Source: Gammaproteobacteria bacterium
Lineage (GTDB): Bacteria; Pseudomonadota; Gammaproteobacteria; UBA6429; Thiohalophilaceae
Length of the DNA stretch: 29,373 bases
Direction of reading: 5' to 3'
Assembly: GCA_024641445.1 (NCBI GenBank)
Contig: JAHEDA010000002.1
Location: 1 to 29,373, forward strand
Below are positions 15,831 through 23,171 of the stretch, piece after piece (within the stretch, counting starts at the first letter, position 1; every line of letters begins with the position of its first letter). The notes under the pieces are model-generated. The model did not search any database and had not been told where the DNA came from. It saw nothing but the letters and a program-made list of their open reading frames with translations. Made by a program: the position numbers and the translations under genes.

Positions 15831-17210
15831 TTATGCGCTCATTGCAGAGGCCATCTCTGAAATGAGATCGCTCCCCTGGAGCACGTCATCAACCGCAGTA
15901 TATACCCCCTCTTCATCAAGGTGCAGTGCAGTTAATAGTCCGGCTGGGATGTTATCGTCATTGATATAAGAGAGCTGATGTGGGCTAAGCAATTTATCCA
16001 CTAGTTGGATGAGCTGCACATAATTCTGGTGTTTACCTTGATACGCGGCGTGTTGTGCCCGCGACACGGTGCTCACCTCATCAGGCAGGTTCCAGCCATC
16101 GAGTAACCAACTCCCCACCTCACCGTGGTGTGTCCGTAACAGAAACTGTTCGAGCGTCACCAGATTCGTGTCGGCCTGAGTCGAGAGCATATTGTTGAGC
16201 CAGTCATATTCCGTGCGGAACTCCCCGGCTAGTACCAGGATGCCAATGTCATGTAATAGCCCGCACAAATAAGCGAGACCGACATGTGGTCGATGTGCCT
16301 TGGGAATCTGCAGGGCCAGCCGCTGGCTGAGGGCCGCGGCAAAATAGGATTGTTTCCAGAATTGTTCACGCCCCAGTTTTCCTTGCTTGGGCAGGGGTAG
16401 AGCCTTGCCTATGACGGAGCCGAGGGTCTGATACAGCACGGCCTCGTAGCCCAGTACGCGGAAGATCGCCTCCTCAATACTCTTAACGGCTTCACGTTGG
16501 CCAAAGATGGCAGAATTGGCATAGCGTATGATATAGGCCGCCAGTACGGGGTCACGGTGGATGATCGCGCTCAGGTCTTCGACAGTGCCGTTGCGATTAT
16601 TTCGCAGGCGCAATAATTGTCTGGCGGTCTCTGGTATTACCGGCAGGTGTTGGGTGGTGCCCAGTTTATGTTTGATGCCCGACATGTTGAGTTCACTGGA
16701 GATAATATTGCGCTCGGTCAGCACCAGCGAGGGGTCACTAAAGGAACTGCCAAGAAGGGTGTTGTCGCTGAGCTGATTCAATGTTTCACCTAGGAACTGG
16801 ATCAGTCGATAGGATTCGTTTGCCTCTGTGTAGATGTGCTCATAGGCACTCAGATGCTCATCAACGATGACCCCGATACTGAGTAAACCGGCCGGGTCAG
16901 TGGCCTCCAGATTGTTCAATGTCTCAGTGAGGGCTTGTGCCTCCTGAATGGATAACGATGTGAGTTTGCGGCGAAGCTGTAGATTCAGTGCGGCGAGGTT
17001 AATCTCATAGCTGGCGGGATAGATAGCGAGGACTATGCCGTTGGCATCGTGAAGGAGTTGCGCCTGTGCCAAGGTCTCTGGTGGCACACTGCGGAATTGC
17101 CAGTCATCGGTCAGGGTCACCGCATCCGGTGCCTTGATGATTGTGTAGGGCAATTGCCGCTTGTCGAGTAACAGTTTTATTAGTTTTTTTGCGTTCATGC
17201 AGTACCGCAT
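15831..17210 (-). CDS. YbaK-like deacylase domain fused to HDOD domain
   Basis: A 459-residue two-domain protein. Residues about 5-150 resemble the YbaK/ProX aminoacyl-tRNA deacylase fold (start KLIKLLLDKRQLPYTII, then a hydrophobic IVLAIYPASYEINLAAL core). An HDOD domain occupies about 182-400: LPVIPETARQLLRLR, IIHRDPVLAAYIIRYANSAIFG, an intact His320-Asp321 in LCGLLHDIGIL, and HHGEVGSWLLDGWNLP. This architecture is known in databases as a deacylase and HDOD protein; whether the first domain still acts on tRNA is unknown, and it may sense instead. The start could be the ATG at 17210 or 17198; neither has a good Shine-Dalgarno. It is divergent from the double-cNMP/rhodanese gene across about 247 bases. 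Confidence 0.88.
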   Translation of the reverse strand: MRYCMNAKKLIKLLLDKRQLPYTIIKAPDAVTLTDDWQFRSVPPETLAQAQLLHDANGIVLAIYPASYEINLAALNLQLRRKLTSLSIQEAQALTETLNNLEATDPAGLLSIGVIVDEHLSAYEHIYTEANESYRLIQFLGETLNQLSDNTLLGSSFSDPSLVLTERNIISSELNMSGIKHKLGTTQHLPVIPETARQLLRLRNNRNGTVEDLSAIIHRDPVLAAYIIRYANSAIFGQREAVKSIEEAIFRVLGYEAVLYQTLGSVIGKALPLPKQGKLGREQFWKQSYFAAALSQRLALQIPKAHRPHVGLAYLCGLLHDIGILVLAGEFRTEYDWLNNMLSTQADTNLVTLEQFLLRTHHGEVGSWLLDGWNLPDEVSTVSRAQHAAYQGKHQNYVQLIQLVDKLLSPHQLSYINDDNIPAGLLTALHLDEEGVYTAVDDVLQGSDLISEMASAMSA

Positions 17211-17457
17211 CTGATTAACTGCACAGTTCCCTTGCAGGTCTGAGACATAGCGACCTTAACGGGACTTCTCTTTAGCTGTTCGTCACACGAAACTGTGATA
17301 ACAATAACACGTTGGAACAATAGTGGGGATATTGATGGGCCACAAAACATGGAATAAATCCTCTACTTAACTCCAGATATGGGGCAAAACCGGTGAATTT
17401 TTCGTATGATTACGGTCACGCTATAACCAACATGGAAGGCCGACAGGTGTATTGCAC
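17211..17457. promoter_or_regulatory. Divergent promoter region of the HDOD and cNMP-rhodanese genes
   Basis: These 247 bases must hold the promoters for both genes. Near 17279-17302 is an inverted repeat GTCACA/TGTGAT with a 6-base spacer (half-sites in the opposite order to a CRP site), overlapping a second one, TTCG-TCACA-CGAA. No certain -10/-35 pair was identified. Confidence 0.4.
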
Positions 17458-18567
17458 ATGAGTGAGAAACTTACCCTAACCCTCGAAAGACTCAAGACCC
17501 TTGAGCCCATCTCCAGCCTGTCGGAAGAACGGCTCACGGAATTATTAAGCCTGGCCTACACCGAGCGACTGCCGGTGGGTGTTACTTTGTTCCGTGAGGG
17601 GGATGTGGATAATCAGACCGTCTATGTGATTAAGGGGGATGTGCAACTCTCTTCATCAGATGGTCGGCAGGAAAAGATAATCACCAGTCGCATGGATGAG
17701 GCGCACTATCCTCTGGATGACAGCCAGCCACGTCAGGTCACTGCTGTGACCATGAGTATGGTAGAGATCGCGCGCATCGATAACAGCGTCCTCGAATACA
17801 TGATGATGTGGGATCAGCTGGCGGTATCGGAGGAGGAGGAGACTCAGGCCCCCGCGGTTGCAACGAGTGTGTCGGAAGTGGGTAAACCTGATCCCAAGGT
17901 GCCAGCCTCAGAATCGAGCAGTGATGATGAGGACCGTAGCTGGATTCGTCGCGTCCGCCACATCATGGCCTTCAAGGCACTTCCCCCGGCCAATATACGC
18001 AGCCTGCTTGAAAAGATGGAGATGCTCAAGGTCGGCCAGGGTGACAAGATTGTGCGTCAAGGTGAAGCGGGGGATTATTACTACGTCCTCACCGAGGGTG
18101 AGGCGCGGGTGACGCGGACAGTTGAGTTGGCACGTATTACGGCCGGGGCGAGCTTCGGTGAAGAGGCCCTGGTCTCAGATAGTCAGCGTAATGCCACAGT
18201 GACCATGCTGAGTGATGGCGTGGTGATGCGTCTGGCCAAGCAGGATTTCGATGCCCTGATGAAAGAACCGATGTTGCATCGTTTATCCCCCGATGAGGCG
18301 CGGGTGGCTGTGGCTAAGGGGGCGCGTTGGCTGGACGTGCGGCACGCCAAAGAGTATCAGCGCAGTCGTCTGCCCAAGGCCTCGAATATCCCCCTGCATG
18401 AGATTCGCATGCGATTGCAGGAACTCGATCCCAAACTGCACTACATCTGCTATTGCAGTACAGGCCGTCGTAGTGCAGCGGCAGCATTTCTACTCAAGCA
18501 AAACGGTCTCCAGGCCAGTGTGTTGAACGGCGGGCTCCAGGTCATGGCCAAGGATATGGAGAAGTAA
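17458..18567 (+). CDS. Double cyclic nucleotide-binding domain and rhodanese fusion protein
   Basis: A 369-residue cytoplasmic protein. CNB domain 1 (about 15-115) has a damaged phosphate cassette (YPLDDSQPRQVTAV in place of FGE...PR.A), so ligand binding there is doubtful. A Ser/Glu/Asp-rich linker covers about 122-162. CNB domain 2 (about 165-272) keeps FGEEALVSDSQRNATV with Glu and Arg. A rhodanese domain (about 276-369) has WLDVRHAKEYQRSRLPKA and the active-site loop YCSTGRRS, with Cys333 as the persulfide-carrying residue. The fusion suggests sulfur transfer or sulfane-sulfur sensing controlled by a cyclic nucleotide. I chose the ATG at 17458 over a TTG six bases earlier. There is no helix-turn-helix. 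It is divergent from the deacylase/HDOD gene and convergent with the HIT gene. Confidence 0.93.
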   Translation: MSEKLTLTLERLKTLEPISSLSEERLTELLSLAYTERLPVGVTLFREGDVDNQTVYVIKGDVQLSSSDGRQEKIITSRMDEAHYPLDDSQPRQVTAVTMSMVEIARIDNSVLEYMMMWDQLAVSEEEETQAPAVATSVSEVGKPDPKVPASESSSDDEDRSWIRRVRHIMAFKALPPANIRSLLEKMEMLKVGQGDKIVRQGEAGDYYYVLTEGEARVTRTVELARITAGASFGEEALVSDSQRNATVTMLSDGVVMRLAKQDFDALMKEPMLHRLSPDEARVAVAKGARWLDVRHAKEYQRSRLPKASNIPLHEIRMRLQELDPKLHYICYCSTGRRSAAAAFLLKQNGLQASVLNGGLQVMAKDMEK

Positions 18568-18582
18568 GGCGCGATCAAGTGC

Positions 18583-18924
18583 CTATCCAGGAGGCCACGA
18601 CATCTGCCGCCCAGCCAACAGGTGCAGATGGATATGGAAAACTGTTTGCCCACCATGGCCATTACAGTTCATAACCAGCCGATAGCCCGATTCCTCTACA
18701 GCAAGGTTCTTGGCAACCCGTTGCGCTGTCAGGAGGAGCTTCCCTGCAAGCGCAGTCTGTTGGGGTGACAGGTCATTGAGGGTACTAATGTGTTGGCGAG
18801 GGATGCAGAGCACGTGTAGTGGGGCCTGTGGGTGCAGGTCACGAAAGGCAATTACATCATCATCTTCATACAATAGTTCGGTCTTAATCTCGGCCCTGGC
18901 GATCTTACAAAAGATACACTCCAT
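18583..18924 (-). CDS. HIT-family purine nucleotide hydrolase (HinT-like)
   Basis: A 113-residue histidine-triad protein. The N-terminus CIFCKIARAEI is typical of the HinT branch, and the triad is HIHLHLL (97-103), whose second or third His forms the nucleotidyl intermediate. These enzymes cleave nucleoside phosphoramidates such as AMP-lysine. The length is normal. The ATG at 18924 has a strong GGGAGGA immediately upstream; the longer reading frame to 18960 adds an unlikely leader. It lies 42 bases downstream of the tas-like gene on the same strand, so probably in one transcript. Confidence 0.95.
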   Translation of the reverse strand: MECIFCKIARAEIKTELLYEDDDVIAFRDLHPQAPLHVLCIPRQHISTLNDLSPQQTALAGKLLLTAQRVAKNLAVEESGYRLVMNCNGHGGQTVFHIHLHLLAGRQMSWPPG

Positions 18925-18966
18925 ATTTTCCTCCCGCGCTCTTATCACTTCCTGGTACAAACAGTT

Positions 18967-20007
18967 CTATGGGGCCGGATTCGGTTGCTGTGTGTGAATG
19001 GCCTCAATGCCGGCAATCACCTCTTCACTCAAGTTGAGGTTGATGCTTGCGATATTGTTACGCAGCTGATCCATGCTGGTGGCGCCAATGATGGTGCTGG
19101 TAAGAAAGGGTCTGGTGTTGACGTAGGCCAGGGCCATTTGGGCCGGGTCGAGACTGTGCGAGCGGGCCAGTGTGACGTAAGCCTCGGTCGCTGCTTGGGC
19201 CTGTGGATTCATATAACGGCTGTAATTGGGCCAACGCGAGATGCGTGCCCCAGGCGGGTGTTTATCTCCGACATATTTACCGGAGAGCACGCCAAACCCC
19301 ATGGGTGAATAGGCCAGCAGGCCGCACTGTTCACGCCAGGAAATTTCGGCAAGGCCGATTTCATAACTGCGATTGAGCAGGCTATAGGGATTCTGTACCG
19401 TGACGATGCGTGGGAGGCCGTGTTGTTCAGCGAGGTTGAGAAAGCTCATTAACCCCCACGGTGTTTCATTGGAGAGGCCGATGTGGCGGATCTTACCAGC
19501 CTTGACCTGGTCAGCCAGTGCCTGCAGGGTCTCCAGCACGGGGGTGAAGTGATCCTCCCTGGCGACGTAACCCAGGCGCCCAAAAAAGTTGGTCTCACGC
19601 TCCGGCCAGTGGAGTTGATAGAGGTCGATATAATCGGTCTGCAGGCGCTTGAGGCTGGCATTAAGTGCCTCGGGTATGTACCGGTGATCGTATTTGCTGA
19701 GCCCGCCACGAATGTGTGGGATCCAGCCCTCACCTGGCCCCGCGATCTTGCTGGCGAGAAAGACCTTGTCGCGATTTTTCCGCGACTTGAACCAGTTGCC
19801 GATTATGGTCTCGGTACTGCCGTAGGTGGGACCGCCCGGGGGAATAGAGTATAGCTCGGCGGTGTCGAAGAAATTCACCCCCTGTGCCAGGGCGTAGTCC
19901 ATCTGTGCAAAGCCATCAGTCTCGGTGTTTTGCTGCCCCCAGGTCATGCTGCCGAGGCAAATGGTGCTGATCTGAATATCGGTTTGTCCTAGCGTTTTGT
20001 ACAGCAT
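18967..20007 (-). CDS. tas: Aldo/keto reductase, Tas-like
   Basis: A 346-residue NADPH-dependent oxidoreductase, the same length as E. coli Tas and very similar along the chain. The barrel features are visible: LGSMTWGQQNTE, catalytic Asp/Tyr in NFFDTAELYS, the Lys in FLASKIAGP, the His in LYQLHWPERETNFFG, SNETPWG, TVQNPYSLLNRSYEIGLAEIS and the NADPH-binding C-terminal TIIGATSMDQLRNNI. Tas complements tyrosine auxotrophy under prolonged starvation in E. coli; its normal substrate is not known. CAGGA precedes the ATG. It begins 230 bases after the YeeE operon, past a terminator, so it has its own promoter. Confidence 0.93.
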   Translation of the reverse strand: MLYKTLGQTDIQISTICLGSMTWGQQNTETDGFAQMDYALAQGVNFFDTAELYSIPPGGPTYGSTETIIGNWFKSRKNRDKVFLASKIAGPGEGWIPHIRGGLSKYDHRYIPEALNASLKRLQTDYIDLYQLHWPERETNFFGRLGYVAREDHFTPVLETLQALADQVKAGKIRHIGLSNETPWGLMSFLNLAEQHGLPRIVTVQNPYSLLNRSYEIGLAEISWREQCGLLAYSPMGFGVLSGKYVGDKHPPGARISRWPNYSRYMNPQAQAATEAYVTLARSHSLDPAQMALAYVNTRPFLTSTIIGATSMDQLRNNIASINLNLSEEVIAGIEAIHTQQPNPAP

Positions 20008-20190
20008 GTCTGGTCCTGTCGAGGGTTGGTGTTTGAGATATGACTACTTTGCCACACCTGGGTTCCGGGGATAAACGGATTCAGCACTCCATAAATCGCT
20101 GCCGACACCGGGTATTAAAGGCCATTTAGAAAGGCGAAGGATTAGCAGAAACGTGGTATGTGCGACGATTAATTTTTCACCCGCTGAAAA

Positions 20191-20216
20191 TTAAAAAGGG
20201 CTGCGTCGCAGCCCTT
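20191..20216 (-). terminator. Rho-independent terminator of the YeeE operon
   Basis: On the minus strand a 9-bp stem, AAGGGCTGC/GCAGCCCTT with a GAC loop, is followed by TTTTTAATTTT. It lies about 20 bases beyond the stop of the second YeeE gene. Confidence 0.85.
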
Positions 20217-20236
20217 GTGGTTTGAGGATGAGATAG

Positions 20237-20662
20237 TCAGGTGCTGCAACTGCCCACGTCCCACTGGAAATAGCGGGCATGGATTCGACGGTAGATGGCC
20301 ACGCCAATGAAGATGCCGAGCAGGGTCATTAAGGCGGGGAGCTTTCCCTGACCGAGTTGTACAAACACGATGCTGGGGCAGGCGCCGCAGATGGCCCAAC
20401 CAAAGCCGAACATGACGCTACCCGGCACGGTCCCTGGTTGCAGGAGCTTTTTCTGGCGTGGGAATTTTTTATAAAACGCGAGGAATACCACCATGGCCAA
20501 CAGGGTGCCACCGGCAAAGCTGAAGAACATGCGGGTATCGGCGAAGATAAACATGTGGTGCAGTTCGTCGTAGTCGGCAAAGCCAACACGCGCCAACACG
20601 ACGCCCATGCACAGCCCCATGAGGGAATACAGAAAATAGTCTTTCAGGTAGCCTTTTTTCAT
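20237..20662 (-). CDS. YeeE/YedE family sulfur-transport protein, second half
   Basis: A 141-residue inner-membrane protein of the Sulf_transp (YeeE/YedE) family, which includes thiosulfate transporters. It has about four helices and the conserved motif ICGACPSI (91-98) with two cysteines, preceded by PGSVMFGFGWA. The preferred ATG at 20662 overlaps the stop of the upstream gene in an ATGA arrangement, so the two are translationally coupled; an upstream extension to 20758 would run inside the previous gene. Together with the protein encoded at 20659-21285 it forms a split-type YeeE transporter. The likely substrate is a small reduced sulfur compound, by family inference. Confidence 0.93.
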   Translation of the reverse strand: MKKGYLKDYFLYSLMGLCMGVVLARVGFADYDELHHMFIFADTRMFFSFAGGTLLAMVVFLAFYKKFPRQKKLLQPGTVPGSVMFGFGWAICGACPSIVFVQLGQGKLPALMTLLGIFIGVAIYRRIHARYFQWDVGSCST

Positions 20663-21285
20663 AGGTGCACCATCGCGGCAAAAAAGAGTGACATCAGTGA
20701 CGCACTGACAAAGAAGACAACGGTTGCCAGCATGCTCGTTGGGGCCAATTGGGAGCAACCACTCAGGCCATGGCCTGAGGAGCAGCCCCCCGCCATCTGG
20801 GTGCCGAAGCCCACCATTACCCCGCCGATCATGAGGTAGATCCAGGAACGCCAGAGTTCGCCGCCACTCATAAGGGTATGTAGCTTGCTGAGTTCAAGCT
20901 GTAGGTGGAATCCACCATGCATCATTGCAACGAGCAGTGAGCCCACGAACATAAACAACAGAAAGAACAAGTGAGCCAGCGGTGGGACGGGTCTGTTTGC
21001 CTTGCCCGTGGTGAGTTGTGTTTCATTGGTCGTGTTGTGTGTCCCCGCGTCGGCCACCTCGCCAAACTCGGCCAGGGTGGCGGCGAGGATGGAGTCCTTG
21101 GCGGCGTCGGCATTGTCGCGCAGGGCCTCGCTGGTCTTGATCTGTTCGCGTTGCTCGCGCCAGTTCACCACATTGGCCCAACTGGCGGAGACCCCGAGGG
21201 GGCGTCCGATAAAAATGCGGAAGGCAATGGTGAGCCCACCCATCGCCAGGGCACCGACCCACCAGGGCCAATATTCAGTTGTCAT
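20659..21285 (-). CDS. YeeE/YedE family sulfur-transport protein, first half
   Basis: A 208-residue membrane protein of the YeeE/YedE family. It has an N-terminal helix, the motif GRPLGVSASWANVV (27-40), a hydrophilic stretch of about 60 residues (42-102, charged and Asn/Thr-rich), then about three helices with the core motif GGCSSGHGLSGC (166-177), whose cysteines and His are placed to relay thiosulfate or sulfane sulfur in characterised relatives. GGAGG lies 9 bases before the ATG. It is 26 bases downstream of the ankyrin gene and overlaps the second YeeE gene by four bases, so the three form an operon. Confidence 0.93.
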   Translation of the reverse strand: MTTEYWPWWVGALAMGGLTIAFRIFIGRPLGVSASWANVVNWREQREQIKTSEALRDNADAAKDSILAATLAEFGEVADAGTHNTTNETQLTTGKANRPVPPLAHLFFLLFMFVGSLLVAMMHGGFHLQLELSKLHTLMSGGELWRSWIYLMIGGVMVGFGTQMAGGCSSGHGLSGCSQLAPTSMLATVVFFVSASLMSLFFAAMVHL

Positions 21286-21311
21286 GGATGCAATCCTCCA
21301 TGGTGATCATG

Positions 21312-21899
21312 TTATTTAAAGGGGTTCAGCTTGCGCAGGAAGCCGAGTATCTCGGGCATACTGCCGGTTTCGTCCTCTTCATCGGCGCCAATCACCGGCT
21401 CGTCATTGGCGACCCGTCCACCGCGATACGCCAGTATCTGTTTGGCAATGGCGGGGAAGCCATGCTCCTCGGCGATCTGGGCAGGGTTACGCCCCTGTTT
21501 ATCGAGGGCCTGCGGGCTGCAGCCAAACTCCAACAGGACCGTCACAGTATCGCGATTGCCAATCTCGGCGGCCACCATGAGTGGGGTTTGACCGTCACTA
21601 TTGGTAATAGTGCCCTTGCTGGTATTGGTCTTGAGGATCGAGCGCACCATGGCCGGGCGATTTTTGAGGATGGCGTTAAAGAGGGCGTGTGCCCCAACCT
21701 CTTCCTTACTACGGTCCAGGTTGATCTGCTTACCGTTGGGGAGCAGGGTCAGGGGTACGGCCTTGCCCTGAAGTGACAGCTGGTAGCGTGCACACTTGTT
21801 GAAGTCGCCCTCGCAATAATGCTGTTTCCATAGCTTCAGGGCAGCATCGGCCGCGAATTGGGGGTAGAGCTGGCAGTTACTGGAATGGGTACAGGCCAT
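21312..21899 (-). CDS. Ankyrin-repeat protein with N-terminal Cys motif
   Basis: A 195-residue soluble protein. The first 40 residues hold four cysteines (C3, C9, C29, C36) in a CX5C...YCEGDFNKCARY pattern. I have seen this kind of short domain attached to many bacterial proteins; it probably binds a metal or cluster, but this is not established. About three ankyrin repeats follow (about 68-97, 102-131, 135-160), the clearest being DGQTPLMVAAEIGNRDTVTVLL. The C-terminus is acidic (GADEEDETG) and ends LNPFK. GAGG lies 9 bases before the ATG. It is the first gene of the YeeE operon, so it may regulate or chaperone that transporter; no direct evidence. Confidence 0.88.
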   Translation of the reverse strand: MACTHSSNCQLYPQFAADAALKLWKQHYCEGDFNKCARYQLSLQGKAVPLTLLPNGKQINLDRSKEEVGAHALFNAILKNRPAMVRSILKTNTSKGTITNSDGQTPLMVAAEIGNRDTVTVLLEFGCSPQALDKQGRNPAQIAEEHGFPAIAKQILAYRGGRVANDEPVIGADEEDETGSMPEILGFLRKLNPFK

Positions 21900-22011
21900 A
21901 CGGAGAAACCTCGTAATACCGGCGATGGTTATATGGTTTTTATCGGCAATGTTGGGACGTTACTTGAAAAAAGATTAGACGTCGTCCGACAAGTGTAAGG
22001 CGATTACTGGA

Positions 22012-23106
22012 TTACTGAAATAGGGTAAGTACCCCGGTATAACCGTAGAGCCGGTTTCCCGCGATCTCACCATTGGCGTAAAAACCTACCAGGGGGATAT
22101 CTCCCAGCTCGGCCTGGATTAGCTTTAGCTCGGCGGATATCTCACCAAACATGTGTTGGCCACGCCCCATACAGGAGATGTAGAGCCCACCTTTGGCGGG
22201 TCCCTGCAGGCGACTCTTGATATTGCGCAGCATGCGCTGGAGGTCTTCCACCGCGGTGCGGCCATCGCGGCGGCAGAACATCATGCGGCTGCCCTGTTGA
22301 AGGTATTCACCGATGGCGAGGACCTGTTGCTCCGGGTCGATTCCGATGAGATTACGCACGAGATAGTCGCCGGTATCGCTGCCGCTGACGGGAAAGCCCG
22401 CAAAAATGTAGCCACCCACACGCCGCAGGTCGCGCGACAGGACCTCACCGATCTCCTCCTTCATGACCGCGAGGGCAGGGCGTTGGTCCAGGGCGATGGC
22501 GATGTTGCCATCGCACTCGGTGATGATATGGGTCTTGCCCAGAGGCGAACAGCCCTGCGTTAAACCGGTAACGACCGGGACCTTTTCCATATCGAAGACG
22601 ACACCGCTCAATTGTCCCTCCAACAGGCCATCGGCGATTTGGTAGTGATATTGATTCGCTGAGGTGAGTCCACCCACCAGATAGGCCTCGCCCAGTTGCT
22701 GTGGCAGGTGGGTGAGGAGGCGTGGGAGTTGGCCATTGCGCGGGTCGCCATGGACGATGGCAAACCGCATAGCGTGGTGCGGTTCGGGCTGCACCGCCGT
22801 GGGGTCGCTGAAGACTTGAAAGCTACCCTCGGGAAAGGCCCCCACCAGCATGGCCATGGCGGCCTCGTCGTAATACTCCGTGGCCGTGGCGCAGATGGCG
22901 AGACCGACGCTGCCGACCCAGTGTTGGACGCCGGTGCGTTGTTTTATCTCTCGTAAGATGTCCCCGAGGTGCTGACTGAGCGGGTCGGTGACGTAGAGAA
23001 AACCGAGATTACTCGTGGCAGGGAGTTTTCCCAGTTGCTGCATGCAGGCGTCCAGACCGGACTGCCAGGGGCTGGCACTGCTGTGGGCGTAGCGAAGGCG
23101 ATCCAT
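22012..23106 (-). CDS. FIST-domain sensory protein
   Basis: A 364-residue cytoplasmic protein with FIST N and FIST C domains, a small-ligand sensory module found in signalling proteins and also alone, as here. Typical elements are LGFLYVTDPLSQHL, the WVGSVGLAICA turn, MAMLVGAFPEGSFQVF, and the C-terminal half with GGLYISCMGRG and PLVGFYANGEIAG leading to YGYTGVLTLF. No output domain is attached. The ATG at 23106 is preferred: an upstream frame to 23157 would translate through the terminator stem. AGGA lies about 10 bases upstream. It is downstream of prk on the minus strand. The family ligand has been proposed to be amino acids but is unproven. Confidence 0.9.
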   Translation of the reverse strand: MDRLRYAHSSASPWQSGLDACMQQLGKLPATSNLGFLYVTDPLSQHLGDILREIKQRTGVQHWVGSVGLAICATATEYYDEAAMAMLVGAFPEGSFQVFSDPTAVQPEPHHAMRFAIVHGDPRNGQLPRLLTHLPQQLGEAYLVGGLTSANQYHYQIADGLLEGQLSGVVFDMEKVPVVTGLTQGCSPLGKTHIITECDGNIAIALDQRPALAVMKEEIGEVLSRDLRRVGGYIFAGFPVSGSDTGDYLVRNLIGIDPEQQVLAIGEYLQQGSRMMFCRRDGRTAVEDLQRMLRNIKSRLQGPAKGGLYISCMGRGQHMFGEISAELKLIQAELGDIPLVGFYANGEIAGNRLYGYTGVLTLFQ

Positions 23107-23124
23107 ACGCCGACATCCTAAAAC

Positions 23125-23154
23125 AAAAAAGCCGGGGAGACCCCGGCTTTTTTT
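23125..23154. terminator. Bidirectional rho-independent terminator between prk and the FIST gene
   Basis: Stem GCCGGGG/CCCCGGC with a 3-base loop, flanked by six A on the left and seven T on the right, so it can act on either strand. On the minus strand it ends the prk transcript only about 20 bases before the FIST start. Confidence 0.9.
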
Positions 23155-23171
23155 CATCGTGCGAGTGCGGC

